Below are positions 16,365-26,040 of a stretch of DNA of 64,000 bases, piece by piece. The stretch comes from an uncultured Bacteroidia bacterium (GTDB lineage: Bacteria; Bacteroidota; Bacteroidia; Bacteroidales; Prolixibacteraceae), in assembly GCA_903850335.1 (NCBI GenBank), contig CAINLJ010000260.1:41021-105020 (forward strand). The letters run 5' to 3'. A program made the translations under genes and the position numbers. The first letter of the stretch is position 1; every line of letters starts with the position of its first letter. Under the pieces are notes generated by a model. The model was not told where the DNA came from, ran no database searches, and saw nothing but the letters and a program-made list of their open reading frames with translations.

Positions 16365-19211
16365 ATGAAAAGCTTTTTCCCAATATTAAAAAATAGATTT
16401 ACCATTATTAATAAACTTATCCTTATTGTCGTTATTTGGTGTATTTCATTTAATTTGAATGGACAAATTCAAGACAATTCGATTAGAACTGACAGGAAAG
16501 TAAGGTACACCCAGCTTGGAAAAGGTTTTGCATATCCTCCGGGCGAAGCCGGTCTCCGTTGTTACTGGTGGTGGCTCAACAGTATGGCCACAAAAGAGTC
16601 GATTACGCGCGATATGGAAGAGATGAAAGCCAAAGGATATGGCGGAGCATCAATTGTGGATGCCGGAAGTTCCAATTACCAGGTAGCTGCCAAAACACAG
16701 GCAGGACCTGTTTTTATGAGCCCTGAGTGGATGGAATTGTACAAACATGCTGTGAAGGAGGCAGAACGTGTAGGTATTGAATTAAGTGTAAATGTCCAAA
16801 GTGGCTGGAATCTGTGCTCCCCCTCCATCACTCCTGAATTTTCAATGAAGAAAATTGTCTGGTCAGAGGTTAATGTCACAGGTGGAAAGCAAATCAACAT
16901 CGAACTGCCTAAGCTGGAAAATATCCTTTTGGCGAAGGAGATCATGGTACAGGCCATTCCTGTTTCAGATACTGCCAACTTCAGGGACGGGAAACTGGAT
17001 TGGAATGCGCCGGAAGGTAATTGGACAATCGTTCGCTACGGCTACACCTGTACAGGCGCCAGAACTTCTACCAACTGCGATGGGTGGTCAGGATTGTCCG
17101 TTGACCACTTGAGTCCCCAGGCATTTGAGGTTTTCAGCAACACTGTAATTCTGCCATTGATTAAAGCGGCGCAATCGGTTGGTAACAGCGTCAAATTCCT
17201 CCAGACAGATAGTTGGGAAATGGGCCTTGTAAACTGGACTGATAATTTTCCCAAGGAGTTTAAGAAATTCAGGGGATACGATATCAGTCCGTTTATGCCT
17301 GTTCTGGCCGGCAGGATTGTGGGGAGCCGCGAAGAATCGGACCGCTTTTTGCACGATTTCCGCCAGACAATTGGCGACTGCGTCGCGGATTACCATTATA
17401 AGCTCTTTTATAATGTGGCTCATCAATATGGAATGGGCATTCATCCTGAATCGGGCGGCCCGCATTCGGCTCCTGTCGACGCACTAAAAGTGATGGCCAT
17501 CAGCGATTTTCCGCAGGGCGAATTCTGGGCTGTAGCCAATACACACCGCATCACGGACGATGAAAGACTCTCGGACAAACAAAGTGCCTGTGTTGCACAT
17601 ACCAATGGCAAACGTTTCGTGGCTGCCGAGAGTCCGACCAGTATCGGTCCACAGTGGAAACAATCCAAAGATTTCATCAGTTACCTTGACCGATCTTGTT
17701 ACATGCTTCAGCAAGGCTTGTATGTTGCAGATGTACTTTATTATTACGGGGATGATGTTCCAAATTTTGTCTTCCTGAAAGAAGATCTCCCGGAACTGAA
17801 TTTTGGCTATGACTGGGACAAATGTTCAAAAGATGTTATTTTAAACCGGCTATCTTTTGAAAATGGGAAGATCATTTTACCTGACGGAATGAGTTACCGT
17901 GTACTGATGCTCGCTCCAGAAAAGTCCATAGACCTGAATTTACTGAAAAGAATTGAATTTCTGGTCAATGCAGGAATGACAGTTGTAGTCCCGCGACCGG
18001 AAAAACCGACGGGATTATCAGGTTTTCCTGAAAGCGACAATGAGTTGAACGCTATAGCAGACAGGCTCTGGGATAAGATCGATGGACATCAGATTTCTGA
18101 GAATACAGTTGGCAAAGGACGTGTCATCCGGGGGCAAAATATCAACAGTGTTTTAGCCTCTATGAATGTTATGCCCGACTTTGCAATCACAAGCAACCAG
18201 GACAAAACCGGACTGGATTACATTCACAGAGCCACTGAAAAGGATGATATCTATTTTGTAGCCAACCGTTTTTCCCGCAAAGGGATCAATGATTTTGAAT
18301 TCAGATATCTCACAACGCCTTCTTACAGGTACGAACAGGTAACATGCCACTGCAGGGTTACCGGTAAAGTCCCGCAAATCTGGAATCCAAAAACCGGAGA
18401 AATGTCGAAGGTGTTAACCTGCCGTGAAGAGAAAGGACAAACTCTCGTTCCAATTCAACTGGAGCCTGATGGGTCGGTTTTCGTGATTTTCAAAAAAGCT
18501 GCCTACGGGTGCCATATTGTCAGAATAGAGAAAGACAACAAAGCTCTTTTTCCTGAAAATCAGTTTGAAACAAAAGATTTCCAAATTGTAAATACTGGAA
18601 TTTCCAATGGGGGAAACACAATTTCTTTCTTTGAACAAGGTACTTATACCTTCAGTTGGTCGGATGGCAAGAAGGAAACCATTCATGCCAATGTACCTTT
18701 TAAAAAAGAACTTTCAGGGAAGTGGGAGGTGCACTTTGATCCGAAGTGGGGTGGCCCCGACCATTTTGTGATAGACGAACTCTCTTCCTGGATAAGGTCT
18801 GAAGTTCCTGGAATTAAATACTACTCTGGAACCGCCAACTATACCAAATCATTTGACCTGTCAAAAGAAGAGATGAAAAACAATGAGGTAATTCTAGATT
18901 TGGGCAATGTACAGGAAATGGCCTCTATAAAAATCAATGGAAAACAGTCGCAGGTCATCTGGAGTGCACCCTTCAGGCTTAATTTGACAGGACTGGTCAG
19001 GGAGGGCAGCAATAAACTGGAGGTTGAGATAGTTAATTTGTGGCCTAATCGTCTGATTGGTGATGCCGGATTACCGTTTGAACAACGGCTTACCAAGACA
19101 AATATCAATAAATTCAATGTTCAGGATAGAGAGAAATATCTTCGCGAATCGGGGTTGCTTGGGCCGGTAAGTTTGATATTTCCATTTTTATCCAAGGCAT
19201 CGACTGGATAA
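16365..19211 (+). CDS. Exported GH106-like alpha-L-rhamnosidase (copy 1)
   Basis: I start at the internal ATG (MKSFFPIL) because it gives a normal signal peptide; the track's start adds 16 residues with no feature. The protein has about 948 residues. GH106-type features are CYWWWLNSMATKESITRDMEEMKAKG at the start of the barrel, QTDSWEMGLVNWTDNFP, HPESGGPHSAP with PQGEFW, LPDGMSY, and a C-terminal galactose-binding-like sandwich (LDLGNVQEMASIKING, VNLWPNRLIGD). Family knowledge: GH106 releases alpha-L-rhamnose from pectic and other glycans with calcium. Two further GH106-like genes are in the window (19242 and 47703). Its precise linkage preference cannot be read from sequence. Confidence 0.83.
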   Translation: MKSFFPILKNRFTIINKLILIVVIWCISFNLNGQIQDNSIRTDRKVRYTQLGKGFAYPPGEAGLRCYWWWLNSMATKESITRDMEEMKAKGYGGASIVDAGSSNYQVAAKTQAGPVFMSPEWMELYKHAVKEAERVGIELSVNVQSGWNLCSPSITPEFSMKKIVWSEVNVTGGKQINIELPKLENILLAKEIMVQAIPVSDTANFRDGKLDWNAPEGNWTIVRYGYTCTGARTSTNCDGWSGLSVDHLSPQAFEVFSNTVILPLIKAAQSVGNSVKFLQTDSWEMGLVNWTDNFPKEFKKFRGYDISPFMPVLAGRIVGSREESDRFLHDFRQTIGDCVADYHYKLFYNVAHQYGMGIHPESGGPHSAPVDALKVMAISDFPQGEFWAVANTHRITDDERLSDKQSACVAHTNGKRFVAAESPTSIGPQWKQSKDFISYLDRSCYMLQQGLYVADVLYYYGDDVPNFVFLKEDLPELNFGYDWDKCSKDVILNRLSFENGKIILPDGMSYRVLMLAPEKSIDLNLLKRIEFLVNAGMTVVVPRPEKPTGLSGFPESDNELNAIADRLWDKIDGHQISENTVGKGRVIRGQNINSVLASMNVMPDFAITSNQDKTGLDYIHRATEKDDIYFVANRFSRKGINDFEFRYLTTPSYRYEQVTCHCRVTGKVPQIWNPKTGEMSKVLTCREEKGQTLVPIQLEPDGSVFVIFKKAAYGCHIVRIEKDNKALFPENQFETKDFQIVNTGISNGGNTISFFEQGTYTFSWSDGKKETIHANVPFKKELSGKWEVHFDPKWGGPDHFVIDELSSWIRSEVPGIKYYSGTANYTKSFDLSKEEMKNNEVILDLGNVQEMASIKINGKQSQVIWSAPFRLNLTGLVREGSNKLEVEIVNLWPNRLIGDAGLPFEQRLTKTNINKFNVQDREKYLRESGLLGPVSLIFPFLSKASTG

Positions 19212-19241
19212 GCAAGAAAATACAATTCATTATTATATTAA

Positions 19242-22200
19242 ATGAAACAAATTAAAATCTTAATAGTTCTTACTATTCTTTCAACTGGTCATGGATATAG
19301 TCAAAGACAATCGTTGCCAGGGGAATGGGAGAACAACTTTGTGAATCCGCCGGACTCCGCCAAGCCCTGGGCCTATTGGGTTTGGTTCGCGGGCGGGGGG
19401 CGCTGGTCAAAGGAAGGGGCTACTGCGGATCTGGAAGCGATGAAGCGGGTCGGCATAAACGGAATACTCATCATGGGTAATCCTGCAACCTTGAGTAAGG
19501 AATGGCGCGAGAAATTCAAATACTCAGTTGCAGAAGCAGCCAGGCTTGGGATGGAAGTGACTGCTTATAACGGGCCTGGATGGGCGGGCAGTGGTGGGTC
19601 GTGGATAGGTCCAGAACAATCTTCGCAGAAGTTAGTTTGGACTGAGACGAACATCGAAGGCCCGCAACATTTTGAAGGTGTACTGAAACAGCCCGAGGGT
19701 TTTTCCTGGGGCCCCCCGGACAAAGACACGAAAAAGCAAACAATATACTATCATGACATAGAGGTACTAGCCTTTCCTACACCTGAATACACGGATAGCA
19801 TTCTCAATCTCAAGGAAAAATCCTTGTTTGCACGTGGTTATTGCTCGGGATATGGCGGAGGCGGGATCGCGCTGATCGTGCCGCCGGGCAAATTTCCGGT
19901 GCTGGAACCTGGGACAAACGTTCAATCCGCCCGTCTGGCCGATCTGACGACCAGAATGGACAAGACCGGCCGCCTTGCCTGGGATGTGCCGGCAGGCAAG
20001 TGGACGGTATTGCGATTTGGTTATTGCCCCACGGGCGCGTTGGTCCAGCCAACCAGGGAGGGCCTGGAGTGCGACAAGATGAGCAAAGAGTCACTGGACG
20101 TACATTTTCAGGCACTTATGGCGCAGCTCATCGCCGATGTAGGTCCATTAGCCGGAGCGGGGAAGACACTTGTCGCAGCGCACATCGATAGTTGGGAAGC
20201 TGGTCCGCTGAATTGGACTCCTCTTTTTCGAGAGGAATTCAGGAGACGGCGAGGTTACGATCCCCTCAGGTTCCTGCCTGTCCTTACAAACCGGATACTT
20301 GACAACCTGGATGTTTCAGAGCGGTTCCTGTGGGATTTTCGGCAAACGGTCTCGGACTTGATTGTCGAAAACTATGCAGAACACATGCAGGCACTTGCGG
20401 GACAGCACGGATTGCGCCTTTCTATCGAGGGTTACGATGGTTCGCCATGTGACGATATGACCTATGCGGCGCGCGCAGATGTGCCGATGGGCGAGTTCTG
20501 GTGCGATACCTACCAAACGAAGTACAGTTGCACAGAGATGGCCTCCACTGCCCATGTCTATGGGAAGAAGGTTGTGCAGGCTGAGGCGTTCACTTCAGAA
20601 GACTTCGGACTTACCGGTGGTTGGTATTATCACCCGGCAGCTACAAAATCTTTGGGCGATTGGGCGCTCTGCGAAGGAGTGAATCGCTTTGTGTTTCACA
20701 ATTTCACACATCAACCAGACCTGAAAAATAAGCCTGGTGTCATCTGGTACGGCGTTTATCATCAGCGCAACCAGACCTGGTGGGAATTGTCCACGGCTTA
20801 TCATCGGTATCTTGCCCGTTGCCAATTCCTGTTGCAGCAGGGTCTTTTTGTCGCCGACGTCTGCTACCTGGCACCCGAGGCTTCTCCCCAATATTTTCTC
20901 TCGCCTCAGGACCGGTCGAAATATAACTATGACGGATGTACTGCGGAAGCAGTGTTGACCCGTATGTCTGTAAAAGACGGCCGGCTGGTATTGCCCGATG
21001 GTATGAGTTACAAACTGCTCGTTCTGCCGAAACTGTCCACTATGACACCTTCCCTGCTGCGTAAGATCAAGCAACTCGTGGAGGATGGCGCAACGGTCGT
21101 AGGGCCGAGACCGCTCCGATCGCCCAGTCTTCAGGACTATCCTTTGTGTGACCAGGAACTGAAGTCCCTGGCGGATGACCTGTGGGGGAATTGCGACGGC
21201 AAGACGTTTAAGCAAAGGAGTTTTGGAAAGGGCAAAATCTTGTGGGGGGATGTGGACCTGCCGCTGTATGAGGCGGTTATTTCGCGTTGTTCTCCTTCCT
21301 ACCCTTCTTATGCAGACCTGTATCCGCCGCTATCGTGGCTTCATGCTTGCCTCTCAGGGATGGGAACTCCCCCCGATTTTGCGTCTGGCAGTGGTTTCAA
21401 ATGTATTCACCGGCGGGTCGGCGACATAGACCTGTATTTCGTCGCCAACCCGGATCCCGTCTGGAGGGAGGCTAATTGCACGTTTCGGGTTACGGGCAAG
21501 CAACCGGAGCTATGGAATCCGGTGGCTGGGACTAAACAGAGGCAGATCATGTACCAGGAGAGGGAGGGACTGACGGCACTACCTTTGCGCCTGGAACCGT
21601 CCGGATCGGTCTTTGTAGTCTTTCGTAAACCTATGTCTAATACCATGCCAGTTATTGCTGTGAGCAAGAACGGGCTGAATATCGTGCCTGATCCAACTGT
21701 AACAGCACCCAGCTGGGCATCGATCGGACTACAGCCCGGATCTGGAAACAACGTGGACTTCCTTGGGTGGGAGCCGGGACGTTATGAGTTGACGGCAGCC
21801 AACGGAAAGACTGCAGTGGTTGAATTGAAAGGCATCCCGGCAATGCAAATCACCGGTCCCTGGGAGTTATCTTTCCCAGCCAACTGGGGTGCGCCTGATC
21901 ACCTGACGCTTGACAAACTGATGTCCTGGACCCAACACAACGAATCAGGTGTGAAATACTATTCAGGTACGGCAACCTATCAAAAAATCATCCATGTGCC
22001 ACCGGAGCTGTTGGGCAAGAATCACCGTTTGTGTTTGGATTTGGGCAATGTCCAGGTTATGGCGCAAGTGAAACTTAATGGAGAAGATCTTGGTATTCTC
22101 TGGAATCCGCCATTCCGTACAGACATCACCGCTGCTGTCAAACCGGGTGAAAACGTCCTTGAAATCGTCGTGGCCAATGTGTGGGCGAACCGATTGATTG

Positions 22201-22343
22201 GCGACATGAGCTTGCCGGCAGAGAGGCGCTTTACGCAGGGCGGGGTTAAACTTGAACAGAATGCGCCATTGGCGGAATCAGGATTGCTCGGCCCTGTGCG
22301 AATAGCTATTGGCGAGCGCACTGAGGTGGCATTCAGTAAGTAA
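19242..22343 (+). CDS. Exported GH106-like alpha-L-rhamnosidase (copy 2, GC-rich)
   Basis: A 1033-residue exported protein following copy 1 by 30 nt. The barrel begins with FVNPPDSAKPWAYWVWFAGG, then TADLEAMKRVGINGILIMG. The acidic loop reads HIDSWEAGPLNWTPLF. Where copies 1 and 3 have SGGP, this one has EGYDGSPCDD before PMGEFW, so its pocket likely differs. The C-terminal sandwich shows LDLGNVQVMAQVKLNGEDLG and VANVWANRLIGD. Sampled lines are about 55% GC, against about 42% in the flanking genes, while the signal-peptide codons are AT-rich. This suggests transfer from a GC-richer donor. Family: GH106, alpha-L-rhamnosidase; substrate linkage unknown. Confidence 0.82.
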   Translation: MKQIKILIVLTILSTGHGYSQRQSLPGEWENNFVNPPDSAKPWAYWVWFAGGGRWSKEGATADLEAMKRVGINGILIMGNPATLSKEWREKFKYSVAEAARLGMEVTAYNGPGWAGSGGSWIGPEQSSQKLVWTETNIEGPQHFEGVLKQPEGFSWGPPDKDTKKQTIYYHDIEVLAFPTPEYTDSILNLKEKSLFARGYCSGYGGGGIALIVPPGKFPVLEPGTNVQSARLADLTTRMDKTGRLAWDVPAGKWTVLRFGYCPTGALVQPTREGLECDKMSKESLDVHFQALMAQLIADVGPLAGAGKTLVAAHIDSWEAGPLNWTPLFREEFRRRRGYDPLRFLPVLTNRILDNLDVSERFLWDFRQTVSDLIVENYAEHMQALAGQHGLRLSIEGYDGSPCDDMTYAARADVPMGEFWCDTYQTKYSCTEMASTAHVYGKKVVQAEAFTSEDFGLTGGWYYHPAATKSLGDWALCEGVNRFVFHNFTHQPDLKNKPGVIWYGVYHQRNQTWWELSTAYHRYLARCQFLLQQGLFVADVCYLAPEASPQYFLSPQDRSKYNYDGCTAEAVLTRMSVKDGRLVLPDGMSYKLLVLPKLSTMTPSLLRKIKQLVEDGATVVGPRPLRSPSLQDYPLCDQELKSLADDLWGNCDGKTFKQRSFGKGKILWGDVDLPLYEAVISRCSPSYPSYADLYPPLSWLHACLSGMGTPPDFASGSGFKCIHRRVGDIDLYFVANPDPVWREANCTFRVTGKQPELWNPVAGTKQRQIMYQEREGLTALPLRLEPSGSVFVVFRKPMSNTMPVIAVSKNGLNIVPDPTVTAPSWASIGLQPGSGNNVDFLGWEPGRYELTAANGKTAVVELKGIPAMQITGPWELSFPANWGAPDHLTLDKLMSWTQHNESGVKYYSGTATYQKIIHVPPELLGKNHRLCLDLGNVQVMAQVKLNGEDLGILWNPPFRTDITAAVKPGENVLEIVVANVWANRLIGDMSLPAERRFTQGGVKLEQNAPLAESGLLGPVRIAIGERTEVAFSK

Positions 22344-22390
22344 ATTTTGTTGAAAATCAGTTTCATAATCACTTAATATCAAGAGATATC

Positions 22391-24289
22391 ATGTTACTTC
22401 GTATCCTTTTTTTTGTCATAAGCTCCTTCTCGATGACATTCGCTGCAAGCGCCGCCGACGTGCCGCTGGTAAGGCTTGGCGGTGAAGTAGGTGCGGCGGA
22501 AAGGTCCTCTATCAATCGCTTCCGTTATGTACCCTATGATTCACTACCCTGGATTCGTGCCGATCTCACGGGGGAGATTGCTTCCGAATTTGACGAAGCT
22601 GGCTGGGATCACATCCTGTTCCGCCCGTTCAAAAATTACTCCGGTGACATCTCTGGTCGCTTCATCGAGATCATGGCGATGAACTCCCGTGGCGATTACA
22701 ATGTGCACCCCGCGTTCAAGGCATTGTTGGCGGAGCTGCCAAAGCATCAGCGTCCGGGAGGCTATTTTGCCGCATCCGGCCTGATTGACTGGCTGAAGCC
22801 CATTGATCATAAAGACATTTATAAAAGCACCATGATGCCCGCCTTGTGGGGCAATGCGCGGTTGTTGTGCGGACTGGTGGAGGCAAGCCGGGCGTTCCCG
22901 GATAACCTGCACCTGCTGGTGATGGCACGCAGGCTAGGGGACTTCTATGTCGGCCTTATTCCGCGTTTCGCCGATCAGGCACATATGAGCGAGTACACCA
23001 GCGGTGATACTTATGCAGCAGGATATGTGACGTGTTATTTCCCGGCGATGGAGGGTCTGGTGAAGATGCATACCCTCACCGGTGAGCGGAAGTACCTCGA
23101 AGCCGCCGTCACCATGGCGGCTTTCTACAAACAATTCGACCACCTGCCTATTGACCATGCCCACGGTATGCTTTGTAACCAGGTGTCGCTGTTGATGCTG
23201 TACGAGGCAACCAGGGACGCATCATACCTTGAACGCGTTGAGCAACGCTGGGATGAACTCGTGATAGGCGGCTATATAAATCCAGCAGGTGGCATACTGG
23301 AGAAATGCCAGGTGAAGTTCACACGCGATGAGGGCTGCGCCATTGCCGACTGGCTGCGTCTGAACCTCGCGCTCGGCCGCGTCACAGGTAAGGCGCGGTA
23401 TTGGGAGATGGCAGAACGTACTCTGCATAATCATTTCCTCCAGAATCAGACGTCTAAAGGCGGCTTCGGTCATCGCAATATGCTATGCGACAAGGAAGGC
23501 GTCTATGGCTTTGGGAATTCATCTGAAGAGGCAGTATGGTGTTGTACTTTTCATTGCCAGCTTGGTTTTGTGAATCTGCGTTCGCATGTTATTAACCGTA
23601 GTGAGGTTGATCTTATCTGTAATTTCGCCTTGGATTTCACCGCCAGGTATGCGGATGGAACCTCGGTATCCGAAATACGTCCGGCTGCCGCTGTGGGGGA
23701 GGTGATGCGTCAGCGCATACTCCTTGACGGCCTTCCCGCCATGGTACTGCGAGTGCGACTGCCCTACTGGGCCGACGGGGTTACGGCGGTGGCTAAGGAT
23801 GGCAGTGCTCTGCCACTGGTGACAAAGAATGGTTTCTGCGCCACGACCAGGCCGGTGTCGGAGGCGACCTTCATCTATGCTGGCGGGATTTATGCAGAAG
23901 ACCGGCATTGCAAGCGCCTGCCTGCCGGCCCGGTCACTGGTGAGGCCTGTGTCATCGGTTATGGTCCAAAGCTGTTAGCGGCTCAGGGCCGCACGGCTGC
24001 CGTACCGAGGTGGCCCACTTCCATCGAGGTACTCAAGGCTCTGGGCCTGGCACCATTCTCTGCAACATTGCGCGGCAAGGAATGCTGCTTCGTGAGCGGA
24101 CCTTTGTCGCTTACTGTTTCCGGCAAGACCGTCTGCGGTGCTTCGCCGATTAGTGAGCGGTATACCTATGTCAGCACCGAAAGTTGCACCGGCTTGAACG
24201 CAACAGTGAGCTTTATGCTGGGATACGATTTAGCTGGATTCACATTAAACAGCTTTTACCACCTCATTCCCAACAATTCAATTCAGTGA
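22391..24289 (+). CDS. Exported GH127-like (DUF1680) beta-L-arabinofuranosidase family protein
   Basis: A 632-residue exported protein (signal peptide to about ASAAD). The (alpha/alpha)6 barrel shows typical DUF1680/GH127 segments: GGYFAASG, YAAGYVTCYFPAMEGLVKMH, and YLERVEQRWDELV. A metal-thiolate site like that of Bifidobacterium HypBA1 can be traced: Glu314 and Cys316 in RDEGC, and adjacent Cys384-Cys385 in VWCCTFHC, one of which would be the nucleophile. The acid/base Glu is not clear because the preceding loop is shorter. Family members cleave beta-L-arabinofuranosides, including those on hydroxyproline, while others act on RG-II sugars. The gene is strongly GC-rich (sampled lines 60-68%) until its last 25 codons, which turn AT-rich and may mark a junction. 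Confidence 0.77.
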   Translation: MLLRILFFVISSFSMTFAASAADVPLVRLGGEVGAAERSSINRFRYVPYDSLPWIRADLTGEIASEFDEAGWDHILFRPFKNYSGDISGRFIEIMAMNSRGDYNVHPAFKALLAELPKHQRPGGYFAASGLIDWLKPIDHKDIYKSTMMPALWGNARLLCGLVEASRAFPDNLHLLVMARRLGDFYVGLIPRFADQAHMSEYTSGDTYAAGYVTCYFPAMEGLVKMHTLTGERKYLEAAVTMAAFYKQFDHLPIDHAHGMLCNQVSLLMLYEATRDASYLERVEQRWDELVIGGYINPAGGILEKCQVKFTRDEGCAIADWLRLNLALGRVTGKARYWEMAERTLHNHFLQNQTSKGGFGHRNMLCDKEGVYGFGNSSEEAVWCCTFHCQLGFVNLRSHVINRSEVDLICNFALDFTARYADGTSVSEIRPAAAVGEVMRQRILLDGLPAMVLRVRLPYWADGVTAVAKDGSALPLVTKNGFCATTRPVSEATFIYAGGIYAEDRHCKRLPAGPVTGEACVIGYGPKLLAAQGRTAAVPRWPTSIEVLKALGLAPFSATLRGKECCFVSGPLSLTVSGKTVCGASPISERYTYVSTESCTGLNATVSFMLGYDLAGFTLNSFYHLIPNNSIQ

Positions 24290-24316
24290 TAAATTTTAAT
24301 CTAATAAGTATAAGTT

Positions 24317-25705
24317 ATGTTCTCTAAAGAAATCTACGTACAACGACGCGAAAAGCTGAGAAAATCTGTGGGATCAGGATTGATCCTGCTACTTGGAAAT
24401 GATGAAAGTCCGATGAACTATGCCGATAATGGATATCATTTCAGGCAGGATAGTACATTCCTATATTTTTTTGGATTGAACCATCCGTACCTGGCAGCCA
24501 TTCTCGATTGCGAAACAGATGAAGATGTAATTTTCGGGAATGATCTTACAGTTGAAGACTTTGTCTGGATGGGACCGCAACCTGCAATAGCAACACAGGC
24601 AATGAAGGTTGGAGTGAGCAAATCAGGTGATATTGCATCATTGGTATCTTTACTGAAAGAGGCTTCTGTGAAGGGAAGAAAAATACATTTTCTTCCTCCT
24701 TACCGGCCCGAAAATAAGATCAAACTCTTTGAGTGGCTCAATATCGTCCCAGCTTACGCTAAAGAGTTGACATCATTAGACCTGATTATGGGCGTTATTA
24801 ATCAGCGTAATTACAAATCGCCTGAAGAAATCCTGGAAATCCGAAAGGCCTGTGATGTTAGTGTTGAGATGCATACACTGGCCATGCGAATGGCAAAACC
24901 AGGAGTTTCAGAAGCTCAGATTGCTGCCGCTGTCCAGCAGGTTGCAGTTGGGGCAGGAGGACAGATTTCTTTTCCCATCATTGCCACAATCAACGGACAA
25001 ACGCTTCATAACCATTATCATGGAAATGTTTTAAAAGATGAAGATATGTTTCTTCTTGATGCCGGAGCCGAAACGGCAATGGGTTATGCCGGTGATCTTT
25101 CAAGTACAATTCCTGTGAATGGCAAATTCACCTCTCGTCAAAAGGATATTTACTCGATCTGCCTCGACAGCCACAATACGGCAATTTCAATGCTGAAACC
25201 GGGTGTTCCATTTAAAGAGGTATATTTTGAATCATCCAGGGTAATCATACGGGGATTGAAAGATCTTGGACTTATGAAAGGCAATGTTGATGACGCATTG
25301 GCCAATGGGGCTCATGCCCTTTTCTTTCCTTGTGGATTGGGCCATATGATGGGGTTGGACGTACACGATATGGAAGACCTTGGCGAAGTTAATGTTGGCT
25401 ATGTTGGTGAGCCAAAAAGTACACAATTCGGTTTGAAATCACTGAGGTTAGGGAGAAAGCTTGAACCTGGGTTTGTGCTAACTATTGAGCCCGGTATTTA
25501 TCTTATCCCTGAACTGATAGACAAATGGAATGCAAATAACCATAATCGTGACTATATTAATTATGATAAACTAGAGGCCTATAAAACATTTGGAGGGCTT
25601 AGGAATGAAGAGGATTTCCTGATAACGGAAACCGGATATGAGTTGCTCGGAAAGCAGAAACCAAAGAACATTAATGAGGTGGAGTCTGAATGGGCAAAAG
25701 GATAA
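24317..25705 (+). CDS. Xaa-Pro aminopeptidase (aminopeptidase P, M24B)
   Basis: A 462-residue cytoplasmic metallopeptidase. An N-terminal AMP_N domain (residues 1-130, with YHFRQDSTFLYFFGL) precedes the pita-bread catalytic domain. The five metal ligands can be traced: two Asp in DAGAETAMGYAGDLSST, His in GHMMGLDVHD, Glu in TIEPGIY and Glu in RNEEDFLIT. The family removes the N-terminal residue before a proline; some members accept hydroxyproline in that position. It lies 27 nt after the GH127-like gene and is the last gene before the HypD-like glycyl-radical enzyme, so it may supply proline or hydroxyproline from imported peptides (inference). Its GC content returns to the local norm. Confidence 0.9.
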   Translation: MFSKEIYVQRREKLRKSVGSGLILLLGNDESPMNYADNGYHFRQDSTFLYFFGLNHPYLAAILDCETDEDVIFGNDLTVEDFVWMGPQPAIATQAMKVGVSKSGDIASLVSLLKEASVKGRKIHFLPPYRPENKIKLFEWLNIVPAYAKELTSLDLIMGVINQRNYKSPEEILEIRKACDVSVEMHTLAMRMAKPGVSEAQIAAAVQQVAVGAGGQISFPIIATINGQTLHNHYHGNVLKDEDMFLLDAGAETAMGYAGDLSSTIPVNGKFTSRQKDIYSICLDSHNTAISMLKPGVPFKEVYFESSRVIIRGLKDLGLMKGNVDDALANGAHALFFPCGLGHMMGLDVHDMEDLGEVNVGYVGEPKSTQFGLKSLRLGRKLEPGFVLTIEPGIYLIPELIDKWNANNHNRDYINYDKLEAYKTFGGLRNEEDFLITETGYELLGKQKPKNINEVESEWAKG

Positions 25706-26040
25706 ATACATGAGCACGGATCTGTAGCTAATTAGAATATTTCTAAATATGAGGGAATTGATTGATCTGTTTATGTTTCGCCGTAGCTTTGTTTTACTGT
25801 AAAGAGCATTATTCAACCAGATAATTTTATCCCATATTGAGTGGATTAATGGAAACAATCATTTACATTCCAAACCTGGTCAAAACTTATAGACGTTTGT
25901 TTGAGTGCCTGATGTTCTATCATTAAGGTCGTCTCTTCTTTTGTTCCCTTAGTCTATTTTATAGTTTGTAAGATCTAATATTATGGTAATCATTTATTTA
26001 TCTTTAGATTTACCTTTGTTAACTTTCAGAAAGTATCATC
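25706..26040 (+). other. Intergenic region before the glycyl-radical enzyme
   Basis: About 335 bp, AT-rich, with no gene I can support. It contains the -7-type box TACCTTTG near its end. Confidence 0.5.
26011..26018 (+). promoter_or_regulatory. -7 box upstream of the glycyl-radical enzyme
   Basis: TACCTTTG matches TAnnTTTG and lies 23 nt before the annotated ATG. A TTTG at the proper -33 distance is not seen. If used, the gene is expressed separately from the aminopeptidase. Confidence 0.45.

Noticed and set aside
20595-21215. 206-codon minus-strand ORF within the second GH106 gene
   Set aside because: Long antisense ORFs are expected in GC-rich genes; the plus frame encodes a full GH106-like protein.
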